This document shows, piece after piece, positions 35,760 to 45,709 of a stretch of DNA of 64,000 nt. The notes beneath the pieces were generated by a model, which was not told the origin of the DNA, ran no database searches, and saw only the letters and a program-made list of their open reading frames with translations. How positions within the stretch are numbered: the stretch's first letter is position 1; every line of letters begins with the position of its first letter. Source of the stretch: Phycisphaerales bacterium (GTDB taxonomy: Bacteria; Planctomycetota; Phycisphaerae; Phycisphaerales; UBA1924); the NCBI GenBank assembly GCA_020850415.1, contig JADZER010000054.1, positions 62,001-126,000 on the forward strand, written 5' to 3'. Both the position numbers and the translations under genes were made by a program.

Positions 35760-37697
35760 TCAGGCGGCCAGGTTGAGGTCGGGGAGCTGTGCGAGCAGTC
35801 CCTCGACGGCCTCGGCGGGCATGGGCCTGGCGAAGAGGTAGCCCTGGGCGGAGTCGCAGCCGAGTGAGGTGACGAGCTCGAGCTGCTCAGGGGTCTCGAT
35901 GCCCTCGACGGTGACTCGCATGCCGAGGGCGCGGCAGAGGGTCACGATGGCCTTGACGACGGCGACATAGCGGGTGTCCTTGGTCATGGTGGCGGTGAAG
36001 GCCCGGTCGATCTTGACGGCGTCGAGCGGGAAGGTGTGGAGGCAGGCGAGGGAGGAGTAGCCGGTGCCGAAGTCGTCCATGTGGAGCTGGACGCCGATGT
36101 CGCGGAGCTGGCGGAGTCGGGTTCGTGCGGCCTCGCCGTGCTCGATGATTCCGCTCTCGGTGATCTCGATGCAGACCTGTCCGGCGGGGACGCGTGTGGC
36201 GATGAGGGTCTCGCGGACGGAGCGGATGAGGTCCTCGCCGTTGAGTTCCTTTCTGGAGAGGTTGACGCCCATCCGGAGGTGTCTGGCTTCGGGGTAGGCC
36301 TCTCGCCAGCGGTGGAGGTCCTCGCAGGCGCGGCGGAAGACCCACCGCCCGAGGGGGACGATGAGGCCGGACTCTTCGGCGACATTGATGAGTTCCTGGG
36401 CGCCGGCCTCGATGCCTGAGAGGTGGCATCGGAAGAGGGCCTCGAAGGAGACGAGTGCGCCGGTGCGGACATCGACGAGGGGTTGGTAGGCGATCTGGAG
36501 TCGGTCGCGGAGGATGGCGTCGCGGAGCTTGTTCTCGATCTCGAGGCGTCGCTTGGCAGCGTTGTGCATCTCGGGGTCGAAGACGGCGCAGCGGCCCTTG
36601 CCGTCCATTTTGGCGCGGTACATGGCGGTGTCGGCGTCGCGGAGGACTTCGCCGGCGCGGACATAGTGGCGTTCGCTGGTGGCGATGCCGATGCTGGCCC
36701 TGACGGAGACCTCTCGGCCGTCGAGCCGGAAGGGCCGGTCGAGCATCTCGAGGAATCGTCGGGCGACCTGGACGCTGTCCTGGAGGTCTCGGAGGCCTTC
36801 GAGGAGGACGATGAACTCGTCGCCGCCGACGCGGGCGGCGACATCCTCCTCGGCGCGGACGACGGCGTCGATGCTGCGCATGCCTGCGCGGAGTCGCTGG
36901 GCGACATCTCTGAGGAGCTGGTCGCCCTGGTCGTGGCCCATGGTGTCGTTGATGAGCTTGAAGTTGTCGAGGTCGAGGTAGAGGACGGAGAAGCGGTACC
37001 CCGGGATGCGGAGCGATCGCTGGATGCACTGCTCGATGCGTTCGAGGAGCAGGGCCCTGTTGGGGAGGCCGGTCACCTGGTCGTGGTAGGCGAGGTGCCG
37101 GAGCTCCTCCTCGACCTCGGCGCGGCGTCGGATCTGTTCGCGCAGCTCGGTGTTGGTCCGTTCGGCGAGGGCCACGACCTCTTCGAGCTTCATGGCGGCC
37201 TGTCTGGCGAGGTTCCACTTCTGCGTGAGGGCGAGCGCGAGCTGCCAGGCCTCGGAGGGGTCGAACGGCTTGTTGAGCAGGAGGAGGCGGTCGGAGTGTC
37301 CGAGCGTCCGGATGATCTCGCTCCACGGGTGGTCGGAGAAGGCGGTGCAGATGACGACCTGGAGCTCGGGGTCGCGCTCCCAGAGCCTGCGGACGGTCTC
37401 GAGGCCGTCGATGCCGGGGGGCATGCGCATGTCGACGAAGGCGAGGGCGTAGGGGTCGCCGGCGTCGCGGGCCGCTCCGACGAGCGTCACGGCCTCCTCG
37501 CCCTGCGCGGCGCAGTCGAGGCGGAAGGGTTCGGCGGCGGTCGGCTGCGCCCGCGGGGAGCCGAACATCGAGGCCTCGAGCTCGTCGAGGTCGCCGCTGC
37601 TCTGGTGCTTGGGCGCGAGGATGGCGCGGAAGTCCTCGTGGATCTGGGGCGTGTCGTCGACGACGAGGACCCTGAGGTTGGGGCTCACGGCGGTCAT
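35760..37697 (-). CDS. Receiver-GGDEF-EAL protein
   Basis: 645 aa. Receiver domain (about 1-150; VLVVDDTPQIHEDF, phospho-Asp in ALAFVDMRMPPGIDG) with an insert before the Asp, then a coiled linker. GGDEF domain follows (HDQVTGLPNR, DLDNFKLINDTMGHDQGD, ARVGGDEFIVLL) and then an EAL domain (YQPLVDVRTGALVSFEALFR, CIEITESG, MDDFGTGYSSLACL). Both catalytic signatures are intact, so it can in principle make and break cyclic-di-GMP. It overlaps the histidine kinase gene by 4 nt and is its likely output. Confidence 0.95.
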   Translation of the reverse strand: MTAVSPNLRVLVVDDTPQIHEDFRAILAPKHQSSGDLDELEASMFGSPRAQPTAAEPFRLDCAAQGEEAVTLVGAARDAGDPYALAFVDMRMPPGIDGLETVRRLWERDPELQVVICTAFSDHPWSEIIRTLGHSDRLLLLNKPFDPSEAWQLALALTQKWNLARQAAMKLEEVVALAERTNTELREQIRRRAEVEEELRHLAYHDQVTGLPNRALLLERIEQCIQRSLRIPGYRFSVLYLDLDNFKLINDTMGHDQGDQLLRDVAQRLRAGMRSIDAVVRAEEDVAARVGGDEFIVLLEGLRDLQDSVQVARRFLEMLDRPFRLDGREVSVRASIGIATSERHYVRAGEVLRDADTAMYRAKMDGKGRCAVFDPEMHNAAKRRLEIENKLRDAILRDRLQIAYQPLVDVRTGALVSFEALFRCHLSGIEAGAQELINVAEESGLIVPLGRWVFRRACEDLHRWREAYPEARHLRMGVNLSRKELNGEDLIRSVRETLIATRVPAGQVCIEITESGIIEHGEAARTRLRQLRDIGVQLHMDDFGTGYSSLACLHTFPLDAVKIDRAFTATMTKDTRYVAVVKAIVTLCRALGMRVTVEGIETPEQLELVTSLGCDSAQGYLFARPMPAEAVEGLLAQLPDLNLAA

Positions 37698-39595
37698 GCG
37701 GCGGCGAGCTCCTGCCCGACCCGGGCGGCCGGGATGCGGAGGGTGAAGACCGCGCCGGCGCGGCCGAGGGCGTTGCGTGCCTCGAGCGTGCCGCCGAGCT
37801 GGCCGGCGGCGATCGCGCAGAAGTGGAGCCCCAGGCCCCGGCCGGGGCCCTTGGTGGAGTAGCCGGCCTGGAAGAGCCGTTCGGCGGCGTCGGGGTCGAT
37901 GCCCGGCCCGGTGTCCTGCACCTCGATTGCGAGGTGGGCGCCGGCGGGCGTGGCGGTCACAGACACCCGCCGGTCGGCCTCGCCGACGCCCTGCATGGCG
38001 TCCTTGGCGTTCGTGAGCAGGTTGACGAGGATCTGCACGACCTGGACCGGGTCGGTGCGGATGGGTTCGAGGTCGGGGATGCTGGCCTGGACCTCGATGT
38101 GGTGGCGTGCGAAGGAGGGGGAGACGATCTTGATCGCTCTGTCGACGATCTCGCGGGGGAGGACCACCTCCGAGTAGCTGGCGCGGCGGGCGAGCTCGCG
38201 TTGGCTGCCGATGATCTCCTGCATGTGCCGGATCTGCTCCTCGAGCCTGCGCAGTTCGTCCGTGGCGCTGTGGCGGCCGTCCCGGAGGTGGTCGGAGAGG
38301 GTGCGGAGGTACTTGGGGAGCTGCGTGCCGCGGGGGTCGTTCCGGAGGAAGGTCTCGATATCGGCGTGGTGCTCGTCGATGAGGTCGGCGATCTTCGCGG
38401 CCCCGTCGGTGCGGAGTCCCTCGATGTGCTGGCGGAGGCTGGAGATCGCGACTCCGGCGCTGTTGAGGACATTGCCGAGGTTGTGGGTGACGCTGCTGGC
38501 GATCTCGGCTTGGCCGGTGGCTCGCGACTGGGCGACGAGCTCGCCGCGTGAGTCGGCGAGGCGGCCGACCATGGTGTCGAACTCGGCGCCGAGGTCGCCG
38601 ATCTCGTCGTTGGTGAAGCGGCCGAGGCGGGAGGTCAGGTCGCCGGATGCGCCGACGCTGCGGGCGTGACGGATCAGCCTCTGGAGGGGTCGGACGACGA
38701 TCATGTGGACGAAGGCGAACTGGAGGGCGAGGGTGGCGAGCCCCGCGCCGCCCATGGCGGCGATGGAGGTCCAGAGGGCGTAGTTTCCGTTGGTGGTGAT
38801 GACGGAGGGGGTGTCGCTGCGGATGAGGATGACGGGCTCGCCCCGGGCATCGCGCAGGAGGCTGTAGGCACGGAGCACGCCGCCGACGGGTCGGAGCACC
38901 GTGTCGTGGTCCGATCGCAGGATGGCCGTGTGGAGGTCCGGGTTGAGCTGGCCTGCGTTCGCGGGGTCGAAGGCCTCGACGGCGCCGCGGACGAGGGTCT
39001 GCTTGGCGATGGAGGCGGCGAGCTCGTCGTCGAGAAAGCGTCCGAAGAGGGCGAAGCCCTGGGCCGGTCCCGAGCCGTCGGTGCGGTAGATGGCGCGGGA
39101 GGCGACGAGGAGCAGGCCCCGGCTGGTGCTGATGATGCCGCTGGCGGCGGGCCTGTCGTCGTCGACGGCGAGCGGGCGGTCGCCGGTGTGGATCGCGGCT
39201 TCGAGGGCGGGCAGGTCCACGGGCTGGCCGGTCTGGGCGTCGGCGCACCTCGACCAGACGGCCTCGCCCCGGGCGTTGTAGAAGGCCAGCACGGGCAGGT
39301 TGAAGCTGCGGAACCAGTCCTCTGAGGAGAGGTTCGACTCGATGAAGGCATGGTTGCCGGTCTGGGTGAAGTCGTAGGCGTCGTCCCAGTTGGTCCAGTC
39401 GCCGGCGAACTCGGCGAGGTGGACGATCTCGCGTTCGACGGCGTATTCCCAGCGATCGAGGTTGGCCCGGGCGAGCTGCTCCTCGAGCTCTCGGAAGCGT
39501 TTGAAGGTGACATGGCGCTCGACCAGGTAGTCGCCGGCGATGAACGCCGCGAAGAGCAGGAGGAAGGCGAGCGTGATCTTGGTGCGCAGCTGCAT
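37694..39595 (-). CDS. CHASE4-type sensor histidine kinase
   Basis: 633 aa. TM1 (about 7-23); a periplasmic sensor of CHASE4 type (FAGDWTNWDDAYDF); TM2 (about 285-310); HAMP (PLQRLIRHARSVGASGDLTSR); HisKA-like helix SSVTHNLGNVLNSAGVAI with the likely phospho-His; and an ATPase domain (NLLTNAKDAM, DTGPGIDP, STKGPGRGLGLHFC). It lacks its own receiver; the coupled receiver-GGDEF-EAL gene supplies one. Confidence 0.93.
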   Translation of the reverse strand: MQLRTKITLAFLLLFAAFIAGDYLVERHVTFKRFRELEEQLARANLDRWEYAVEREIVHLAEFAGDWTNWDDAYDFTQTGNHAFIESNLSSEDWFRSFNLPVLAFYNARGEAVWSRCADAQTGQPVDLPALEAAIHTGDRPLAVDDDRPAASGIISTSRGLLLVASRAIYRTDGSGPAQGFALFGRFLDDELAASIAKQTLVRGAVEAFDPANAGQLNPDLHTAILRSDHDTVLRPVGGVLRAYSLLRDARGEPVILIRSDTPSVITTNGNYALWTSIAAMGGAGLATLALQFAFVHMIVVRPLQRLIRHARSVGASGDLTSRLGRFTNDEIGDLGAEFDTMVGRLADSRGELVAQSRATGQAEIASSVTHNLGNVLNSAGVAISSLRQHIEGLRTDGAAKIADLIDEHHADIETFLRNDPRGTQLPKYLRTLSDHLRDGRHSATDELRRLEEQIRHMQEIIGSQRELARRASYSEVVLPREIVDRAIKIVSPSFARHHIEVQASIPDLEPIRTDPVQVVQILVNLLTNAKDAMQGVGEADRRVSVTATPAGAHLAIEVQDTGPGIDPDAAERLFQAGYSTKGPGRGLGLHFCAIAAGQLGGTLEARNALGRAGAVFTLRIPAARVGQELAAA

Positions 39596-40247
39596 GAGGA
39601 CCCCGGCCGTGGAACGGAGACTCCCATGGGACATCGGCACGGGGCTCGCCGGGCTGTGGCCGGGGTTACGGCTTGGGGCGGAATCCGGTTGGCGCGGGGT
39701 TGGACGCGGATGCTGAACATGCGGGCTAGTACTCAGCTTCCGCCCTCGGATGGACGAGAGGGCGGCTCGGGTTTTCGGACCGTTCGAAATAAAGACACAT
39801 TTAGGTGCTTTGATCCGGGCGGGGGCTAGAATGGCCGGGCTACGAGGCACACGGGATGGACACTCGGTCGATTGGACAGGACGGGCGGACGGCCCACTGC
39901 GAGCGGATCGCGGCGGGGGCCGGCGCGGCCCGTGAGCGGTCTGGGGCGCGGCCGGGGGCGCGGTCCAAAGCCGGGTCCTGCGAGGCGGCGTTGCCCGGGC
40001 CGCGGGGCGGGGCGACGGGCGGCGGGCGCCGTCTGCGCCCTGCGATTGAGTCGCATCGCGGCGTTGCGGCGCGGGTCGGCGCGTGCCCGATCCCCGCGAT
40101 CCACGGGGGCCGGCGCGTGGCGCGCGGGACGGCGGGATGCATCGGGGCGGTGGTGCGAGGGATGGGGACCGGCACCTACTATCGGGCCAAGTGCGTGGTC
40201 GCCGATTCGCTCCCTTCGGCGGCGGCACGGGCTGGAGAAGGCGACTC
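39596..40247. other. Region between histidine kinase and resB-like gene
   Basis: Contains an AT-rich patch at 39778-39832 ending in TAGAAT (39827-39832), a good -10 box without a clear -35, and a doubtful ORF (39856-40251). Confidence 0.4.
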
Positions 40248-40251
40248 ATGA
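39856..40251 (+). CDS. Doubtful 131-aa ORF coupled to the resB-like gene
   Basis: It is Ala/Gly/Arg-rich with no domain or membrane segment. Two things argue for it: TAGAAT lies 23 nt before its ATG, and its stop forms ATGA with the start of the resB-like gene. Against it: composition expected of any open frame in such GC-rich DNA. It could be a leader ORF. Confidence 0.25.
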   Translation: MDTRSIGQDGRTAHCERIAAGAGAARERSGARPGARSKAGSCEAALPGPRGGATGGGRRLRPAIESHRGVAARVGACPIPAIHGGRRVARGTAGCIGAVVRGMGTGTYYRAKCVVADSLPSAAARAGEGDS

Positions 40252-42002
40252 GCACTCGGTCGAGCTGGAAATCGACACCGTACGGGCAGGTCGCGATGTA
40301 CATCGGCGGGGTGAAGTTCGCGGTGCCGGCGCTGACGCTGGCGGCGATCGCGATGATCTGGGGCACCTGGATCGACTCGACGGTCGGGCGGGATATCGCG
40401 TTCGAGCGGGTGTACGGGGCGTTCTGGTTCGTGGCGCTGATGGCCCTGATCTGCGCGTCGCTGATCCTGTCGGTGGCGGTGCGGTACCCGTGGCGGAAGA
40501 AGCACATCGGGTTCATCATCGTGCACGCGAGCCTGGTGTCGCTGATCGCGATCGGGTTCTACACGATGCGGACCAAGATCGAGGGCCGGATCATCCTGCA
40601 GGAGGGGAGCCAGGAGCGCTCGATGCAGCTCGACAAGCAGTGGCTGCAGGTGGTCGAGCACACGAGCGACGGAGGGTGGGCGCCCAAGGCGGCGGAGGTG
40701 GTGACGGCGGCGGGCGAGATCGCGCTGCGGGACAACACCCGGGCGGAGGTCGCCCGGGTGACGATCACGGACATCTGGGAGAACTGCGAGGAGGTTCTGC
40801 GGGTGCTGAACGACTCGCCGGAGCCGATGCGGGCGATCGAGATCGTGACCGACCCGGCGCAGACGACCGGCGACTGGGTGCCGCAGATCGAGGCGGGTGA
40901 GCCGGCGTTCGCGTTCGGGGCGTTCGCGTTGCGGGTTGTGCCGACGGGGCAGAGCTGGGCGGCGCCGACGGGGAGCGCCGAGCTGGTGATCCTGGACAGC
41001 GCCAAGCAGCAGCAGACGCTTCCCGCGCCGGGGGAGAAGCTCGGGGGCACGGCGTGGACGGTCACCGAGGTGGTGCGGTTCGAGCGCGCGACGATCGGGC
41101 GCGACGGGGAGATCACCGAGCGCCCGACCGGGCAGGCGAATCCGGCGGCCCGGGTGCTCCTGACGCACGAGGACGGGTCGGTCGAGCGGCAGATCGTGTT
41201 CCAGCGTTTCCGCGAGCAGCCGTTCGTGGGGCAGGTCTCGGGGGCGACGGCCTCGGGCTGGCAGCTGACCTATGTGGGCGAGTCGCTGACCGAGCCGACG
41301 CTGGCGGTGCTGCGCGATGGCGAGGGGCGGACCAGCGCGATCTTCGCCAGCCCCGACGGCGAGCCGGTCGCCTACGAGCACGACGGGGTGTGGCCCTGGA
41401 ATATCGTGGTGGGAGGCAAGCCCCTGTCGATCCTGCAGGATTTCGACCGCGCGCGGGGGTCGACCGAGCTGCAGGAGCGCCCCGCGAGCGGCGACTCGAA
41501 CAGCCCGGCGGTGGTGGTTGAGGCCGGCGGGGCGAGGGCGATCTGCCGGTGGAACTCGCCCACGCCGCTGGAGGTGGGCGGCAAGCCGCTCATGCTGCAG
41601 TACGGCCCGGTGCGGATTGAGCTGCCGTTCACGATGAAGCTCGAGGACTTCCGGAAGATGGACTACCCCGGGTCAGAGATGGCGATGGCGTACGAGTCGG
41701 ATGTGCAGGTCACGCCCGACAACGGGGCGCCCCAGGCGTTCAAGATCCACATGAACCACCCGTACAAGCAGGACGGGTGGAAGGTGTACCAGTCGGGGTT
41801 CCTCGGCGAGGATGTGACGGTCCTGCAGGTGACAAGGGACCCCGGCCTGGTGCCGATGTACCTGGCATGCACTTCGCTGTGCATCGGGATCCTGGTGACT
41901 TTCTACAGCCGCTCGCTCAGCTGGGGCCACCCGGATATCCCTGTCCCGTTCCCCCAGTCGGTTGAGGGCGAGAGCCCGGCCAACTCTGGCCACCAGCATT
42001 GA
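40248..42002 (+). CDS. ResB-like cytochrome c biogenesis protein
   Basis: 584 aa. Three N-terminal helices (about 22-42, 58-78, 84-104; the His in IGFIIVHASLVSLI is in the third) are followed by a large periplasmic domain and a final helix (LVPMYLACTSLCIGILVTFY) after KDPGLVPMY-type TRDPGLVPMY. This is the layout of ResB/Ccs1, which with CcsA delivers heme to apocytochrome c (System II). AAGG and GGAGA precede the ATG. The ccsA-like gene follows after 12 nt. Confidence 0.88.
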   Translation: MSTRSSWKSTPYGQVAMYIGGVKFAVPALTLAAIAMIWGTWIDSTVGRDIAFERVYGAFWFVALMALICASLILSVAVRYPWRKKHIGFIIVHASLVSLIAIGFYTMRTKIEGRIILQEGSQERSMQLDKQWLQVVEHTSDGGWAPKAAEVVTAAGEIALRDNTRAEVARVTITDIWENCEEVLRVLNDSPEPMRAIEIVTDPAQTTGDWVPQIEAGEPAFAFGAFALRVVPTGQSWAAPTGSAELVILDSAKQQQTLPAPGEKLGGTAWTVTEVVRFERATIGRDGEITERPTGQANPAARVLLTHEDGSVERQIVFQRFREQPFVGQVSGATASGWQLTYVGESLTEPTLAVLRDGEGRTSAIFASPDGEPVAYEHDGVWPWNIVVGGKPLSILQDFDRARGSTELQERPASGDSNSPAVVVEAGGARAICRWNSPTPLEVGGKPLMLQYGPVRIELPFTMKLEDFRKMDYPGSEMAMAYESDVQVTPDNGAPQAFKIHMNHPYKQDGWKVYQSGFLGEDVTVLQVTRDPGLVPMYLACTSLCIGILVTFYSRSLSWGHPDIPVPFPQSVEGESPANSGHQH

Positions 42003-42014
42003 TGAGGTGAAGCC

Positions 42015-43739
42015 ATGCGAAACCGCTGCTCGCTGCTGAGCTTGCTCGCTCTCCTGCTCCTCCTGACCCCGGGCGCGCGCGCCCAGGAGACGGCGGATGC
42101 CGGGAGCTGGCAGGAGGTATTCGGCTCGATCCCGATCCTGGACGGGGGTCGGGTGATGCCGCTGGATACCTACGCCCGTCGTCTGGCGGTGGAGATCACC
42201 GGCCGGACGAAGTGGCCGGAGGACAAGGGGCCCGAGGGTCACAAGGGGCGTGAGGCGATCGAGCTTCTTGCCGACCTTCTGGCCAACGGGGACCAGATGA
42301 TGCGGACGGAGCTGATCTACCTCGATCACCACGACACGAAGGCGGATGTGGGGTTGGACCCGGACCGCCGGTTCTTCCAGGGCGTGGAGATCATGCGGGC
42401 GGCGAAGATCAACGAGATCGTCACCGGGCTTCGCCAGAAGCAGGCGACGCAGGACAAGGTGAAGCCGTCGGCCATCGAGCGTCACGCGAGCGACGCGCTG
42501 AACGCGACGATGACGGTGGCGACCTTCGCGCGGGGCATGCTGCCGCTGCCGATCGTGCCGCAGGTGGGCTCGCCGGAGTTCCTGTCGGTGAGCGCGACGA
42601 GCGGCCCTCCCGGGACCGAGAAGGTGCAGGCGGCGTTGGGGGCGTTTCTGGAGGCGTACCGGACGGGGAATGACCCCGCGGGGGCGGCTCGGGCGTTGCG
42701 TGGGGCGATCAACGACTACGCCCCGCTGCCCGAGAGCGCGGCGCAGGACATCCGGCTTGAGCACTTCTATAACCACCACAAGCCGTGGCTGATGGCGGCG
42801 GTGGCGACGATCCTGTCGTTGCTGCTGATCCTGTGCAAGTGGATCCTGCGCCTGAAGGTGTTCGGGTATCTGGCGGGCGTGGCGATCGCGTGGGCGGTGG
42901 TCGAGCAGGGCCTGGGGCTGAGCCTGCGGGTGATGATCCTCAACCGGCCGCCGGTCTCGAACACCTACGAGGCGATCCTGTGGATCGGGATTGTGGCGAT
43001 GGGGTGCGGGATCATCGGGCAGGCGATCAACCGCAAGGGCCTGTACCTGGTGACCGGCCTGACGGCGAGCCTGGTGGCGTTGCTGTTCGCGCAGCTCGTG
43101 CCGCTGACGGACCAGACCAACTCGATCCCCGCGGTGCTGCGGAGCAACTACTGGCTGATCATCCATGTGATGACGATCGTGGCGTCGTACGGGGCGTTCC
43201 TGCTGGCGGCGGTGCTTGGGCACGCGTACCTGGTGCGGGATGTGATCCTGCGCAGGGCGCCGGACCCCAAGGCGCGGCTGATCGTGCAGACCTACCGGCT
43301 GATGCAGGTGGGGCTGGTGCTGCTGACGGTGGGGACGATCCTGGGCGGGGTGTGGGCGGCCGAGTCGTGGGGCCGGTTCTGGGGCTGGGACCCCAAGGAG
43401 ACCTGGTCGCTGATCTGCATCGTGCTGTACTTCGTGATGCTGCATGCCCGGTACAGCGGGTGGGTGAAGGACTTCGGGCTGGCGGTGGCGGCGGTGCTGG
43501 GGTTCCTGTCGATCGTGTGGTGCTTCTACGGCGTGAACTATGTGATGGCGACGGGGCTGCACTCGTACGGGTTCGGCTCCGGCGGCGAGAAGTGGGTGTT
43601 CCTCGCGGGCCTGGTCGAGATCGCGTTCCTGCTGGTGTGCTTCGGCCTGTTCAAGACCTTCTCGGCGCCTCCGGCGGCGCGCGAGGCGACCAAGCCCGAC
43701 AAGGCTGGCGGGAACCCGGCCGCGCCGACGCCGGCATGA
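42015..43739 (+). CDS. ccsA: CcsA/ResC-type heme transporter with N-terminal periplasmic domain
   Basis: 574 aa. A signal peptide (about 1-23) leads a periplasmic domain of about 230 residues (SIPILDGGRVMPLDTYARRL) that ordinary CcsA lacks. Then about eight helices carry the family motifs NTYEAILW and the tryptophan-rich WGRFWGWDPKETW, with heme-ligand histidines in IIHVMTIVASY and MLHARYSGW. It works with ResB in System II cytochrome c maturation. TGAGGTGAAGCC gives a ribosome site. Confidence 0.93.
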   Translation: MRNRCSLLSLLALLLLLTPGARAQETADAGSWQEVFGSIPILDGGRVMPLDTYARRLAVEITGRTKWPEDKGPEGHKGREAIELLADLLANGDQMMRTELIYLDHHDTKADVGLDPDRRFFQGVEIMRAAKINEIVTGLRQKQATQDKVKPSAIERHASDALNATMTVATFARGMLPLPIVPQVGSPEFLSVSATSGPPGTEKVQAALGAFLEAYRTGNDPAGAARALRGAINDYAPLPESAAQDIRLEHFYNHHKPWLMAAVATILSLLLILCKWILRLKVFGYLAGVAIAWAVVEQGLGLSLRVMILNRPPVSNTYEAILWIGIVAMGCGIIGQAINRKGLYLVTGLTASLVALLFAQLVPLTDQTNSIPAVLRSNYWLIIHVMTIVASYGAFLLAAVLGHAYLVRDVILRRAPDPKARLIVQTYRLMQVGLVLLTVGTILGGVWAAESWGRFWGWDPKETWSLICIVLYFVMLHARYSGWVKDFGLAVAAVLGFLSIVWCFYGVNYVMATGLHSYGFGSGGEKWVFLAGLVEIAFLLVCFGLFKTFSAPPAAREATKPDKAGGNPAAPTPA

Positions 43740-43803
43740 TTCGCCCGGAGCGGGCGGCGGCCCGACCGGCCGGCCGCTCGGTATACTGAGTTTCTCTCCC
43801 AGC

Positions 43804-43837
43804 GCGAACGCCCGCGGCCCTTGCCGTGGGCGTTCGC
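43804..43837 (+). terminator. Terminator-like hairpin after ccsA
   Basis: GCGAACGCCCGCGG (43804-43817) pairs with CCGTGGGCGTTCGC (43824-43837) with one G-T wobble and a 6-nt loop. No T run. A TATACT box lies just before it at 43781-43786. Confidence 0.55.
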
Positions 43838-43949
43838 GGTTCCGGCGGGCCGGGCGGTTCTCGGTCGTGGCTTGGGCCCGGGTTGGGGTGGGCTTGGGGG
43901 GTCGGCTTGGGGTCGGCTTCGTCTGGGCCTGCTCGCGCCGGCCGGGCGG

Positions 43950-44579
43950 CTAGGCGTCGGGATGGGCGTCGGGGTCGGCGTCGGGGTCGGCGTCGGGGTC
44001 GTCGGCCTGGTTCCCGCCGTTCATGGCCTCGGTGTCGAGGTCACGGGTGAGCGAGGTGAAGGCGGCGAAGCCGAATGGGACGCCGGTGAACGGCTCGCCC
44101 TCGTCGCCGCCGCCCTCGCGCTGGAGGGACCGCATGGCCTCCTCGGTGAGGGCGTGGATGCCGCGGATCTCGTGGACGGGGAAGGTGTAGACCTCTCCGG
44201 AGGGTGTTCGGACCTGGAAGACGGTGCACTGTACATCCTCGGAGAGGGCTCGCTCTCGGGAGCTGCCGCCGATGGAGCAGGCGAAGAGGGGTGTGATGTC
44301 GGCGATGGGGATGCGTTCGCCGAGCCTGGTGACGATGGCCATGCGCCCGTCGAAGCCCGGGAGGGTCTCGGGGGGTCCGGGGTCTTCTGCGCCCTGCTCG
44401 ACGAGCTGCCGGCGGGCGGCGTCGGCCTCGGCGGCCATGCGGGACCTCTGCATGGAGAGCGAGGTGAGCATCTCGCGGGTGACATTCTGCCAGAACAGCT
44501 CGCGGGCGTCGGCCAGGTCGGCCATGCACAGGCCGGGGTGGCTCTCGGGGCGCTCTCGTCGTCCTCGGGAGCTTCTCAT
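43950..44579 (-). CDS. Unknown protein coupled to the ABC ATPase gene
   Basis: 209 aa, no family recognised. Helical N-terminus ([20 protein letters not shown]), a beta-rich middle ([20 protein letters not shown]) and a tail of repeated Asp-Pro-Asp-Ala encoded by three 12-nt repeats (43965-44000). The ATG overlaps the stop of the ABC ATPase gene (ATGA), so it is made with it. Confidence 0.65.
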   Translation of the reverse strand: MRSSRGRRERPESHPGLCMADLADARELFWQNVTREMLTSLSMQRSRMAAEADAARRQLVEQGAEDPGPPETLPGFDGRMAIVTRLGERIPIADITPLFACSIGGSSRERALSEDVQCTVFQVRTPSGEVYTFPVHEIRGIHALTEEAMRSLQREGGGDEGEPFTGVPFGFAAFTSLTRDLDTEAMNGGNQADDPDADPDADPDAHPDA

Positions 44580-45709
44580 GCGGTGGTCTCCGCTGCGGCG
44601 CGATCGCGGGTGAGGAGGCTGTCGCCGAACTCGCCGGGCGAGAAGTAGTGGACGCGCTCGGGATCGACGGCCATATGGACGGTGTGGCCCGGCTTGAGAC
44701 CGGGCTCGGCGCGGACTCTCGCGACGAGGGTCCCGGCGCCGACCTCGCAGGTGACATCCATCTGATCGCCGAGCAGCTCGATGACCCTGGCGCGGCCGGT
44801 GATGGTGCGCCCGGGCGTCGGGGCCTTGGCGAGCTCCATGGCCTGCGGGCGCAGCCCGAGGGTGGTCGGGAGGCCGACCGCGCCGGCGACATCGGGGGCG
44901 TGCGAGGGGTCGACGCCGAGGGAGACCGAGGCGTCGGCGGACTCGAAGCGGAGGGCGCCGTCGGCGCGGACGAGCGCGCCTTCGACGAAGTTCATGGGGG
45001 GCGTGCCGATGAAGCTGGCGACGAACCGGTTGGCGGGGTGGCGGTAGACCTGGAAGGGGGTGCCCTGCTGCTGGATGATGCCCGCGGCCATGACGACGAT
45101 GCGGTCGCCGAGGGTCATGGCCTCCTCCTGGTCGTGGGTGACATAGATGGTGGTGGTCTTGAGGCGGTGGTGGAGGCTCTTGAGCTCGGCGCGGGTGGTG
45201 ACGCGGAGCTTGGCGTCGAGGTTGGAGAGGGGCTCGTCGAAGAGGAAGGCCTTGGGCTCGCGGACGATGGCCCGCCCGACGGCGACGCGCTGGCGCTGGC
45301 CGCCGGAGAGCTGGCGGGGCTTGCGCTTGAGGAGGCCCTCGATGCCGAGCATCTTGGCGGCCTCGAGGACTCGTCGCTCGATCTGGTCCTTGGGGGTTTT
45401 GCGGAGCTTGAGGGCGAAGGCCATGTTCTGGTAGACGGTCATGTGGGGGTAGAGGGCGTAGTTCTGGAAGACCATGGCGATGTCGCGGTCCTTGGGGTGG
45501 ACATCGTTGACGACGCGGTCGCCGATGGAGATGGTCCCCTCGGTCATGTCCTCGAGCCCGGCGACCATGCGGAGGGTGGTGCTCTTGCCGCAGCCGGAGG
45601 GCCCGACGAGGACGACAAACTCGCCGTCGGCGATGTCAAGGGAGCAGTCGTGGACGGCCTCGGTCTGGTCGTAGACCTTGCGGACATTGGTGAGCGTGAC
45701 CGTGGCCAT
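44576..45709 (-). CDS. ugpC: ABC transporter ATPase, UgpC/MalK/MsmX type
   Basis: 377 aa. Walker [10 protein letters not shown] (36-44), Q-loop [12 protein letters not shown], signature LSGGQRQR, Walker [13 protein letters not shown], switch VTHDQEEAM, then the C-terminal OB-type regulatory domain of sugar-import ATPases. It should power carbohydrate or polyol ABC importers and may serve several of them, since no permease or binding protein is beside it. GGAGG lies 5 nt before the ATG. Confidence 0.93.
   Translation of the reverse strand: MATVTLTNVRKVYDQTEAVHDCSLDIADGEFVVLVGPSGCGKSTTLRMVAGLEDMTEGTISIGDRVVNDVHPKDRDIAMVFQNYALYPHMTVYQNMAFALKLRKTPKDQIERRVLEAAKMLGIEGLLKRKPRQLSGGQRQRVAVGRAIVREPKAFLFDEPLSNLDAKLRVTTRAELKSLHHRLKTTTIYVTHDQEEAMTLGDRIVVMAAGIIQQQGTPFQVYRHPANRFVASFIGTPPMNFVEGALVRADGALRFESADASVSLGVDPSHAPDVAGAVGLPTTLGLRPQAMELAKAPTPGRTITGRARVIELLGDQMDVTCEVGAGTLVARVRAEPGLKPGHTVHMAVDPERVHYFSPGEFGDSLLTRDRAAAETTA

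Noticed and set aside
38701..39720. 339-aa Ser/Pro/Thr-rich minus-strand frame
   Set aside because: Out-of-frame shadow of the histidine kinase.
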